Assembly: GCA_023807065.1 (NCBI GenBank)
Contig: JAJJLU010000662.1
Location: 1-24,487 of the forward strand
Direction: 5' to 3'
Length of the DNA: 24,487 nucleotides
Source of the DNA: Isotricha intestinalis
Lineage: Eukaryota > Ciliophora > Litostomatea > Vestibuliferida > Isotrichidae
The stretch's first letter is position 1, and each line of letters starts with the position of its first letter. The notes beneath the pieces were generated by a model that worked only from the letters and a program-made list of their open reading frames with translations, was not told where the DNA came from and made no database searches. The position numbers and the translations under genes are program-made. This document shows, piece after piece, positions 10,444-17,910 of the stretch.

Positions 10444-11430
10444 ATGTGTATTTGTTGTTTAACATGTTGTTGTGTAAGAGCACCAATGAAGGCATTAAAT
10501 ACATCTTTATTTGTCTTAATTACAATAAGTTTAATTTTATCTTTTATAACAACTGTAAATAGAGCAGGAAAAACATCGAGATATAAACAAGACTTAGAAC
10601 TGTTAAAATTATATAATGAATATTTTTATGATTACAATTTAAGAACATTAAAGGAGAGGGAATATTTTTATGATGATCAGGGAAGAAAAATTATATATCC
10701 AGCAGAAGAAATTAGTTATGTTTCTCTTTTTAAAAATTGGAAAAAAGGAGAATTAACTGTAAATTTATTGAGATTTATTCTGACATTATTTCATTTTTTA
10801 ATTTCTGGTTATTTATTATTAATGAGATCAAAAAATTTAGATTTATTAGAAAATTCTCTTCAAAGAGCAACATATTTATCAATAGGTAGTTTATCTTTTT
10901 CAATAATTCTATTAATTTTTACAATAATAATAGAACATTTAAGAGCAATGACACTTATAACAGATGATGAAATAGGAATGTATGATGTAAATAAAATAAC
11001 AAACTTTGTAAATCGAACTATTTGGAATACATTTTTAGATACAATATTAATAATTTTTTTTAGTATATGTATAAGTTTTTCATATAGATTATATTATAAT
11101 GCAAAATATAATAAAGGAAGAAATCTTCCAGTACTTGGAGTTCAACAAACAATAAGAATAAATCAACCAAATGTAATTATTCCACAAAATCAACCTGGAG
11201 TTATTATGGTTGCTCAAAATGGTCAATATATTTATGCTCAACCAATTCCCACTGCTCAAGTTATGCCTGGTGTTATTTATCAAGGTTATTATAATAATCA
11301 AATGAATAATCAGCAAGGAATGCCTAATATGCAATATCAAAATATGCAAAATATTCCTGCAGGTAATAATAATATTATTAGTAATCAAGGAGGGAATCCT
11401 CAAGTTATTAATGAAAAATATGATGCTTAG
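10444..11430 (+). CDS. Four-transmembrane protein with Cys-rich N-terminus and Gln/Asn-rich tail
   Basis: I do not recognise the family. The 328-residue product starts MCICCLTCCC, a cluster of cysteines next to the first membrane helix that is a likely S-palmitoylation site. Hydrophobic segments fall at about residues 17-38, 106-127, 144-165 and 191-214. A charged loop of about 65 residues separates TM1 and TM2, while TM2-TM3 is short. This is a four-TM layout, but I do not see the CCG motif of true tetraspanins. From about 225 the tail turns hydrophilic, rich in Gln, Asn, Pro, Met and Tyr, with repeats such as NMQYQNMQN, and ends KYDA. The start is the ATG at 10444, 199 bases after the channel stop, in the same direction. 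The stop is TAG, direct evidence that TAG terminates here. Function unknown; a membrane scaffold or small channel-like role is only a guess. Confidence 0.85.
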   Translation: MCICCLTCCCVRAPMKALNTSLFVLITISLILSFITTVNRAGKTSRYKQDLELLKLYNEYFYDYNLRTLKEREYFYDDQGRKIIYPAEEISYVSLFKNWKKGELTVNLLRFILTLFHFLISGYLLLMRSKNLDLLENSLQRATYLSIGSLSFSIILLIFTIIIEHLRAMTLITDDEIGMYDVNKITNFVNRTIWNTFLDTILIIFFSICISFSYRLYYNAKYNKGRNLPVLGVQQTIRINQPNVIIPQNQPGVIMVAQNGQYIYAQPIPTAQVMPGVIYQGYYNNQMNNQQGMPNMQYQNMQNIPAGNNNIISNQGGNPQVINEKYDA

Positions 11431-11773
11431 ATATATAATTAATTTTGGATTTTTATTTTTTAAATCATTATTTTTTAAATTTGTTATTTTCCATTTATTT
11501 GAATTTTTATAATTTTAATATTTTATAAATTTTCCATATAAGTTATAAAAGATGTAAATAATTTATAAGTATTGATTTTTAATGTAAAGGTGAATTATGA
11601 ATTAAAATTAAAAAGAAATAAAAAAAAAAATAAGGAAATAAAACATCATATAATGATTTTTATGGAGTAATTGACTATTTATAAATAAAATAATATAAAA
11701 CATAAAATATGTTGATAATTTAAATAAATTTTAATAAAATATAAACATAAAAAGCCTTTATAAATAAATAATT
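11431..11773. other. AT-rich intergenic spacer, no gene seen
   Basis: The spacer after the four-TM gene is extremely AT-rich with stops in all frames. I see nothing structured until the coding-like composition that starts near 11774 on the minus strand. Confidence 0.6.
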
Positions 11774-12214
11774 TTAAAAGCCAATTAAAACTGAACCTTT
11801 TCTAACAACTCTTTTTTAATCAATATCTCTATCAATAGTTCCTAATTCCCAAAAAGGATTAGGAGTTTTATCATAGTATAATTATTATATTGTCAAGTCA
11901 AGCTCTATTTCAAAGGAAGAGCTGAAACTTTTTGATGCCAAGAATTCAAATAATCTCAATCGTGTTTCTACCTTCCATGAAGGGATCTTTGGACAATTTT
12001 GTTTCAATTTTATTCTACAGAATAGGTTTTCCTTTAACTGGATTATTATTGTTAAGTAAGTTTCACTACTATTTATTCCTATTTTCCATGTTAGATCTTT
12101 ACCATCAGATATTCTAGGAGAGTATTGATCTTTTATATAGAGACAATTTACTTTCTCTTTTTCATATTCACAGATTCTTCTAAATCAATATACTAGAAAG
12201 TGGTTCAAATCCAT
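11774..12214 (-). pseudogene. Decayed protein-coding frame, 147 codons with four internal stops
   Basis: Read on the minus strand from ATG at 12214, one frame runs 147 codons to a TAA at 11774-11776. It is broken only by TGA at 12185-12187, a tandem TAA TAA at 11882-11887, and a third TAA further on. Between the first TGA and the tandem stops, 99 codons are open and read like a real protein, with Trp, Cys, Pro and alternating hydrophobic residues (for example GKDLTWKIGI, PSWKVETRLRLFEF). After the tandem stops the same frame continues with TPNPFWELGTIDRDID. The base composition is visibly less AT-rich than the flanks. The beta-strand-like alternation faintly recalls MATH/TRAF-type domains, but I cannot assign a family. 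Because genes around it use TAA and TGA as stops, I read this as a pseudogene with nonsense mutations, not a recoded gene. No GT-AG intron rescues the stops. Confidence 0.6.
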
Positions 12215-12278
12215 TTTTTATTTTTTTATATTATTTAATTTTTCTCTGAATTTTTTTAATATTTTCATATTTAATTAA

Positions 12279-13005
12279 ATGTTAAATGAAGATATAGAAT
12301 TAAAATCAAGTGATATTGATTCGACATCAACAGAAGAAATAATAAATGTAGGAAATAATTCAGAAAGGAAAACAATAAAAGAAAAAGAGGATATTAAGCT
12401 TTTATATGGAAATAACATAAATATAAGAGAACCGAAAAAAATAGGAAATATATCTGCATTTTTATATACAAAAAATGGATGGCCAATAATAACAATTGGA
12501 CCTGATTGTATAATAATATTATTAATTTATATATAAATTAGATCCTTTGAGTTTTGTAGTAATAGGATTAACTTCCTTTTTTTACTTTCTTGAATTTTTT
12601 ACAATATTTAAAAATAATTTCGCAATAGCAGGAATATTACAGACAATATCATATTTATTTTTTTTGATAAGTTATTTATCGACATGTTTAATTAATTCAG
12701 GAACATTAGAAAGAAAATATTATATGAATGATTATCATATTTCTAATAATGTAGATATTTCAAATTATCAAAAATGTACTACATGTAATATTGTTTTTCC
12801 TAAATATTTTAAATGTGTACATTGTAAAACTTGTAATATTTGTATTATTGAACAAGATCATCATTGCCCTTGGACTGGAAAATGTATTGGAAAATATAAT
12901 ATTTGCCAATTTTATTCCTTTTTAGTTGCTATTTTTACTTATATGTTAGTTACTTTTCTTACTTTTATATTATTTCTTATTCATTTAGATATAGATGATG
13001 AGTAA
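12279..13005 (+). CDS. DHHC-type protein S-palmitoyltransferase, spliced, short C-terminus
   Basis: Transfers palmitate from acyl-CoA to protein cysteines at a membrane. Exons 12279-12507 and 12542-13005 join across a 34-nt GT-AG intron to give 230 residues, restoring the conserved junction TIGPDYPLSF. TM1 lies at about residues 78-98, TM2 at 104-128, then the Cys-rich domain (CTTC, CVHC, CNIC) and EQDHHCPW with catalytic Cys185, followed by GKCIGKYN and TM3 at about 196-222. The start is ATG 12279; the following residues are acidic and Ser/Thr-rich. Oddity: the frame ends at TAA 13003-13005 directly after TM3, with HLDIDDE, so the usual TM4 and the TTxE motif are absent. Family members are normally about 300 residues. 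A weak coding trace downstream near 13170-13250 does not splice in frame. It may be a functional short form, a truncated gene, or have an intron I cannot resolve. Confidence 0.87.
12508..12541 (+). other. 34-nt spliceosomal intron in the DHHC gene
   Basis: GTATAA...ATTAG. It contains in-frame TAA, is 34 nt (not a multiple of three), and its removal shifts the downstream DHHC frame into register. The junction codon becomes TAT in the conserved GPDYPL motif, which strongly supports the borders. Confidence 0.9.
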
Positions 13006-13279
13006 AAATAGTATAAATCTTAATTTGATCAATGATTTCATTTTTAAAAATAAACAACAAATTACATAAATAAAATTTTTTTTTAATTAAATAAGTAAAT
13101 GTAAAAATTATGATTTTTAATTTTAAAATAATTTTATTTTTCATAAAATTTTTATAAACTTTTGTTTAGAAAAACAAATTTTGCCAACAATTAGTAACTT
13201 AGTTGAATCATGCAAGCAAACTTATTTAATCTTAATACAAACTAAGAATGAGTATTAATATCAAAAAAATTTTTTTGAA
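13006..13279. other. Spacer with a weak coding trace after the DHHC gene
   Basis: Mostly AT-rich. Between about 13170 and 13250 one + strand frame reads without stops (SNLVESCKQTYLILIQTKNEY) and is preceded by TTTGTTTAG, a possible 3' splice site. I tested joining it to the DHHC gene, but a donor at the final GAG puts it in the wrong frame. It may be a frameshifted relic of the missing DHHC C-terminus. Confidence 0.3.
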
Positions 13280-13346
13280 CATCCTGGCTAGGACTCTAAC
13301 CCAGAACCCAGATTAGAAGTGTGATGCGCTTCCATTACCCAGCAAA
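13280..13346 (-). pseudogene. Degenerate tRNA-Arg (anticodon UCU) relic
   Basis: The minus strand matches the tRNA-Arg(UCU) pattern: AAGCGCATCA, then anticodon loop CTTCTAA (anticodon TCT at 13315-13317), then a T arm CTGGG/TTAGAGT/CCTAG with all five pairs, then acceptor strand CCAGGAT and discriminator G. Damage is clear. The 5' acceptor is only partly complementary, the 5' half of the D stem is missing (about 5 nt), the anticodon stem has a C-C mismatch, the variable loop is shortened to about 3 nt, and the B-box has A where C56 is expected (TTAGAG). I therefore call a pseudogene. The 5' limit is uncertain by a few bases. Confidence 0.72.
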
Positions 13347-13399
13347 ATATATTAAATTTTAATCTATTTATTATCTAAAATTATATCTTTTTCTCTTTT

Positions 13400-13870
13400 T
13401 CCTCTTCTCCTTTTTCTTTTTCTTTATTATTTATTATATTTTTTCAGAAACTAAATTAAACTTGAACTATAATTATCAATACTCAAATTATTATTATATT
13501 TTTTTATTTCTTTTTTCATCTTCAAAACTTTTTTTGAAATTATTTAATTTTTGATTTTGAATATTTTCTTTAGTTTTAATTATTTTTTTATCTTATTTCT
13601 TGATATTTAAAAAGTTCGATTTCCACTATTTCATTATGTAATATATTATATTCATTTAATTTATTATCATTATAATTTTTATATATTGGATTTGTGTTAT
13701 TTTTAAGTTCTTTAATTAAAGAAGAAGAAATTAAAATATCTTTTGTACTTTTAGATATTATATTATTGTGTTGATTTTTAATGCTATTTTGTTTCTTGAA
13801 TAATTAAAATTATTTCTTTTATCTCAAAGATTTCATTAAATTTTAGTTTATTTTTAAATAAATATTTATT
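13400..13870 (-). pseudogene. Decayed coding sequence, several short frames
   Basis: On the minus strand, coding-like pieces follow one another in different frames. One holds KLKFNEIFEIKEIILIIQETK-type sequence ending near 13785. The clearest is a 71-codon open stretch from 13803 to a TAA at 13588-13590, with no ATG (for example KSTKDILISSSLIKELKN). Next comes a piece ending in FKKSFEDEKRNKKI, and further stop-broken Lys/Glu-rich text reaches about 13400. I find no GT-AG introns that join them. Composition is Asn/Lys/Ile-rich, so some openness is expected by chance, but the piecewise continuity suggests an old gene broken by frameshifts. Family not recognised. Confidence 0.35.
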
Positions 13871-13968
13871 TAAATTTGTTGAGAATTATTTATAGAAATT
13901 ATTTAATTAAAACAATATAAATATAGCTTAAATTATAAAAAGATAAAAGGAAATTAAAAAAAATAAGA

Positions 13969-14649
13969 GTGTTAAAAACAAAAAATAAATTTATAAATAA
14001 AATCAGAACTTTTTTGCTTTTAGAACAAGATAAAGAAATTAATAAAATAATTAATTCTTCAAAGACTAGAATAAATGGTTTAAATTCAAAAGATTTTATG
14101 GAAAAAAATAAAATGAATTATGAGATATCAATTAATAATGGAATTATATATGATTGTTATAAACTTCCAAAAAATGAAGAAATAGAATGTAATATTTTCG
14201 GAAAATTTTGTAATAATATTAAAAGTCATAAATTTCAAAAAATTAAAGAAAATAAAATTAATTTAGTAAAACTGAAAATTCCTAATTTCCAAAAAAAGAT
14301 TAAAAATATAAATTTAATTTATGAAAATCAAATAAACTCAGTAAAAGAAAATATAAATTTCTTAAAAAAAATATCATTTCATCTAAAAAATCCAGAAAAT
14401 AAAAGAATTAATCAAAGAAAATCTGTTGAGAATATTAATGTTAAAAGAAATATTATAATTAAAATAAATAAAGAAATCGAACCACACTCAAATTCTGAGT
14501 TAAATTCAAACTCAGAATCTGAATCTATGGTAATTCCAATTAAAAAAAAATCAACAAAAAATTTGAAAAAAATTATGATGGATATAGATAAAGAGTTTCT
14601 GAAAAATAAATCTTACATATTATCTGAATGTTATAGAGAAATTCTTTAA
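13969..14649 (+). CDS. Unrecognised basic Asn/Lys/Ile-rich protein, start unresolved
   Basis: I do not recognise this gene. The frame is open from 13939 and stays open for 226 codons from 13969 to TAA at 14647-14649. No ATG occurs before 14098 (MEKNKMNYEIS), so the protein is either about 183 residues from 14098 or begins in an unseen upstream exon. The residues before that ATG (LLLEQDKEINKII) look coding, which favours the second option. The product is strongly basic, with no membrane segment, predicted helical stretches and a Ser/Glu-rich patch (SNSELNSNSESES) near the C-terminus before a KKKSTKNLKK stretch. It lies between a decayed minus-strand region and the PQ-loop gene. A fragmented gene is also possible. 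Confidence 0.5.
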   Translation: MLKTKNKFINKIRTFLLLEQDKEINKIINSSKTRINGLNSKDFMEKNKMNYEISINNGIIYDCYKLPKNEEIECNIFGKFCNNIKSHKFQKIKENKINLVKLKIPNFQKKIKNINLIYENQINSVKENINFLKKISFHLKNPENKRINQRKSVENINVKRNIIIKINKEIEPHSNSELNSNSESESMVIPIKKKSTKNLKKIMMDIDKEFLKNKSYILSECYREIL

Positions 14650-14884
14650 TTTTTTTCTATAATATTATAGGTAAAAGTAAAAATTAACATTTATTAATAA
14701 AGAAGTAAGGTATTTATTATTTTTTATTTTAAACTGAATAACTTTAGAATAGTGATTTTTAATTTTGTAAATTATTTAAAAAAATAAAATTTATATTTTA
14801 AATTTGAATATTATTATAAATATATTTATAATTTATTTTCAAATATTTTTTAATATTTAAAAAAATAAATTTCATATTTAATCT

Positions 14885-15658
14885 ATGGAAGCAGTGAAAA
14901 ATATATTTCAATTTGCATTGGATGTTTCTTTTGTTGTTTTTCCAACTTTAGGATATATTCATCAATATATAAAAATATATAGATTAAAAAATTCAGAAGG
15001 TTTTTCAAAATTTATTTCATTTGTTTTGATTATAGCATATAATATTAGAATTTTTTTTTGGATTGGCGATAGATTTGAAACATCAATTATTTTACAAGCT
15101 GTATTAGGTTTTATAATGCAAATATTTCTTCTTCAAATATGTGTTAAATATGATAAAACTTTAAGTTCAAAAAAAAATGTAAATTATTTTTCATTTAATT
15201 TATTTTGGAATTGGCCTTATTTTATGGATTATATATATTTTATTTCTTTTTTAACAATATTTCTAAGTTTTATTTCTAATGTTATTGGATATGAAAATAA
15301 AACATATATGTTTATTTTAGGTTTTTTATCTGGATTTGTAGAAGCTATGTTAGATATTCCTCAAATAATTGAATTATGTAGAACAAGAAATGCAAAAACT
15401 ATTTCTTATCTTTTAGTTTTTTCTTGGTTTTGTGGTGATATATTTAAATTTGGTTATTATACTATTAAAAATGCTCCTCTTCAATTAATTGGTTGTTCGC
15501 TTTTTCAACTTTCAACTGATATTTTTGTTATTTTTCAATTATGGTATTACACCAAAAATGGAAAATCTGATACAGTTCCTATTACTGCTTCAGAAACTGT
15601 AAGAAATGCAAATTCTATTATTGATGGGATGAACAAAACTGAAATTAGTAATCAATAA
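14885..15658 (+). CDS. PQ-loop repeat membrane protein, SLC66A2 (PQLC1)-like
   Basis: Seven-helix PQ-loop family member of the SLC66A2/PQLC1 branch. Relatives sit in endosomal or Golgi membranes and have been linked to phospholipid scrambling or transport; the substrate here is unknown. The 257 residues, close to the roughly 270 of animal PQLC1, hold two PQ-loop repeats. The first reads FPTLGYIHQYIKIYRLKNS (HQ in place of PQ at residues 26-27) followed by EGFSKFI and IRIFFWIGDRFE. The second reads EAMLDIPQIIELCRTRNAK (P159-Q160 intact) followed by SWFCGDIFKFGYYTIKNAPLQ. The GDxFK-GYY and NAPLQ motifs closely match the SLC66A2 family. The tail from about residue 224 is polar and Thr/Ser/Asn-rich. 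Single exon; ATG at 14885, stop TAA. It is separated from the upstream gene by 235 AT-rich bases. Confidence 0.92.
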   Translation: MEAVKNIFQFALDVSFVVFPTLGYIHQYIKIYRLKNSEGFSKFISFVLIIAYNIRIFFWIGDRFETSIILQAVLGFIMQIFLLQICVKYDKTLSSKKNVNYFSFNLFWNWPYFMDYIYFISFLTIFLSFISNVIGYENKTYMFILGFLSGFVEAMLDIPQIIELCRTRNAKTISYLLVFSWFCGDIFKFGYYTIKNAPLQLIGCSLFQLSTDIFVIFQLWYYTKNGKSDTVPITASETVRNANSIIDGMNKTEISNQ

Positions 15659-16125
15659 AGTAAATAAAATGTAATTTTAATATTTACGAATTAGTTTTAT
15701 TTATAAAAAAAATATGATTAATTTTTTAAATTAAAAATAAATTAAATCAAAAATTTCATAATACTGTAAATATTATCATAAAATTAAACAAAATTTTTTT
15801 ATTATATTGAATATTAAAAAAGTTAATTGTTTTTTTGATATTATAGATATATATATTTGGGATTAAATATTTAGGATTATAAATACAATAAATAAAAATT
15901 TTTATATCTCCCCATTGATGATTGTTGTGTCAGATAATTGTTCTGAATATTATTGCTTTTTTTGATATATGAAATAATATTAATCTTAGTTTGATTGAGC
16001 TTATTCTTCAATGAAACGAACTTAATTTTTCAAAGAATAAACAATTCCAAAAATTATGAAAAATAGATTTATTGAATAATCTAACAAAACAGAATTAATT
16101 TATAATTTTTAAAGTAAAAAGATAA
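15659..16125. other. AT-rich spacer, possible short coding relic on the minus strand
   Basis: Nothing intact is visible. On the minus strand around 15895-16056 a frame of about 54 codons has only two TGA stops and reads in a protein-like way (FWNCLFFEKLSSFH, HNNHQWGDIKIFI). This may be an extension of the decayed sequence at 16126-16690 or chance. The + strand there also reads open for a short distance, so strand is uncertain. Confidence 0.25.
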
Positions 16126-16690
16126 TTAAATATTATCTTTAATCCATTCATTATCCTTTCTAATCTTTTTCCTTTCTTCATCAATGAATTTTTCATTAAA
16201 TTTGAGAAACTTCATCTTCACTTTTATCTTTATCTAAAGAGATGATTTACGAGAGAATATTAATAAAGAATCATAAATCATCAGAAACAGTTAAATTAAC
16301 TAAATCATCTATATTAAATTTATCAATAAAAACTAAAAGACCAATCATAAATTAAAATTTTTAAATTTGAACGACCATTAAAATGTGTGAAATATTCTAA
16401 TATTTTTTCTTAGTTGAGTTATTTAACTAGGCCGTAAAAATATGAAACAAAAAATGAAATGCTCAAAATTTTGATTTTTTGAGTTTTTTCAATTCTTTTT
16501 TTATATCTTGACTTCTAATTCTTCTTTTTTTTTGTTGGATAAAAATTTGGAGTTGCTGTAATTTTACTATGGTCTTTTTAATTGGAATTTTCTCTCTTTT
16601 TTGCTTTTTTACTTCTTTCCTTAATCTTAAATATATTTCCTGTTTTCAAATGATTCTTCTACTTCTTTCTAGACAACAATTTAAAATCTA
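16126..16690 (-). pseudogene. Decayed coding sequence with frameshifts and stops
   Basis: Minus-strand pieces line up in order. A Lys-rich stretch near 16690-16440 is interrupted by TAA and TAG. EKILEYFTHFNGRSNLKI follows near 16415-16360. From ATG at 16348, MIGLLVFIDKFNIDDLVN runs to a TGA and continues in the same frame through a TAA to LDKDKSEDEVSQI. A +1 shift then gives KFNEKFIDEERKKIRK and DNEWIKDNI, ending at TAA 16126-16128. The last piece is convincingly protein-like and ends cleanly. No introns with GT-AG borders rescue the frame. I read it as an old pseudogene; the family is not recognised. Confidence 0.45.
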
Positions 16691-16890
16691 ATTTTTTCTT
16701 TTAAAATTTTTTATTATTTCTCCATAATAAAATTAATGAAAAAAATAACTCCTAAGAAATTAAACGAAAAACGAAAAAAATAAAAAATCAAATATATCCT
16801 TTTTAAAAAACAAATAAAAAAAATATCTTATTGATTTTTTCCAAAATATCAAAAACAAAAATAAAAAAAACAAAAAAATAACTTTTAAAT

Positions 16891-17652
16891 TCATAAATTA
16901 TTAACTACAACTTGAATTTTAGACATATCTTCAACATCATTATAACAAAGTAAATTATCATCTAATAATTCTTGTCCTTTGAACAAAAACCTAATTTTAA
17001 CATTATTATAATTAATTCCAGCATTTTGAGCGAACATTTTTTTAGCGTCGACGACACGAGTTTTATTAGTAACTTGCAATTGGTAATTTTTATTTTTTTG
17101 CATATAAAAGCAAACAATATTAATATTAATTTCTTTTTTGTTTTTAAATTGTTCTTTTAAAGAATCATAATCTCTTTCGAATAAAGGATCACAAATGCAA
17201 AAATTAGGAACATAAAAAATAACATTCGGAGAATCACTTAAAATAACTTTTCTTAAATTTCCATCTACACATTCCATTTCAGCAGCATCTAATAATATTA
17301 TTGCTGTATCTGGATCTGTTTCACAACATTCTCTTATTACTTTCCAAACTGATTTATTTGATTTTTTACTGTCCCAAAATGCATTTCTTAATTTTTGAAG
17401 TTTATCATATGGAATTGGACATTTGTAAGACGGAATTTTTTGTATACCGGTTCCTATATATTTATTGTCTGTTTTTTAATTTATTTTTTAAACAATTTTA
17501 TTGTTTTTTTTTAGGTAAATTTTTTTAAATATTTATTATATATTTATTTTACTTCCGTATTCTTCAAAATCTTTAAAATCAGTTAACTGAGGTTCCTTTG
17601 CTGGGATAAAATTAGGTTCATTTTGTGATTCATTTGAAGAACTGCATCCCAT
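16891..17652 (-). CDS. UBTD1/2-like ubiquitin-domain-containing protein, spliced
   Basis: Small ubiquitin-like-domain protein resembling UBTD1/UBTD2 (DC-UbP), which in animals bind E2 ubiquitin-conjugating enzymes. Exon 1 (17652-17553) and exon 2 (17468-16891) join across an 84-nt GT-AG intron to give 225 residues, essentially the length of UBTD1. The N-terminus MGCSSSNE is a myristoylation-type start with an adjacent Cys. After the junction (EYGNNKYIGTG), an N-terminal helical domain reads PIPYDKLQKLRNAFWDSKK...VWKVIRECCETDPDTAIILLDAAE, as in the DC-UbP N-domain. FYVPNFCIC follows, then a ubiquitin-like fold at about 148-225 with KIRFLFKGQELLDDNLL and terminal IQVVVNNL, lacking a Gly-Gly tail. 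The start is the ATG at 17652. The stop is TGA (16891-16893), direct evidence that TGA terminates here. It is divergent from the cyclin-like gene 258 bases away. Confidence 0.88.
17469..17552 (-). other. 84-nt spliceosomal intron in the UBTD-like gene
   Basis: On the minus strand it begins GTAAAATAAATA and ends TTAAAAAACAG. It contains several stops, and removal joins phase 1 to give GGA A|AC, restoring the 225-residue frame. It is longer than the other introns here and has an A-rich, pyrimidine-poor 3' end. Confidence 0.85.
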
Positions 17653-17910
17653 TTTTTTTTATTTTTTTTTTTAATGAGGTTTTTTATATTTAGTATAATT
17701 TTATTGTTATTTATTAAGTTAATTATTTTATGTTAATTATGTCTATTTTTTGTATTATTTTATTATCAAGAATATAATTTATATTTTAAAGAAATTCTAT
17801 TTTTTAAAGTTTTGTTTTATATGAGAGAAGTTTTTTTATATAATAACTTTAAATAAAAAGTATAAAATGAATATTATATTTATTATAAATATTAAGATTT
17901 AATCACAAAA
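17653..17910. promoter_or_regulatory. Divergent intergenic region shared by UBTD-like and cyclin-like genes
   Basis: The two genes start back to back, with 258 bases of nearly pure A/T between the two ATGs, so both promoters must lie here or extend into the genes. I can name no specific motif. The call rests on gene orientation only. Confidence 0.4.

Noticed and set aside
11932..12117. Short + strand open frame
   Set aside because: It overlaps the minus-strand relic, whose frame is longer, register-true and more protein-like.
11774..12214. Reading TAA as glutamine to make the minus-strand frame intact
   Set aside because: TAA and TGA end several intact genes in the window, and the channel has no in-frame TAA. 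Reassignment would also still leave the TGA unexplained. Kept as an alternative only.
12198..12216. GGTTCAAATCC, a perfect tRNA B-box-like motif on the + strand
   Set aside because: A T-arm can be drawn, but there is no matching acceptor stem, D-arm or anticodon arm upstream. The same bases encode MDLNH at the start of the minus-strand relic.
13003..13200. Third DHHC exon via a donor at 13002 (GTAAAAATAG) and an acceptor at TTTGTTTAG
   Set aside because: The join gives a stop within a few codons. No other GT-AG pair puts the downstream coding-like text in frame.
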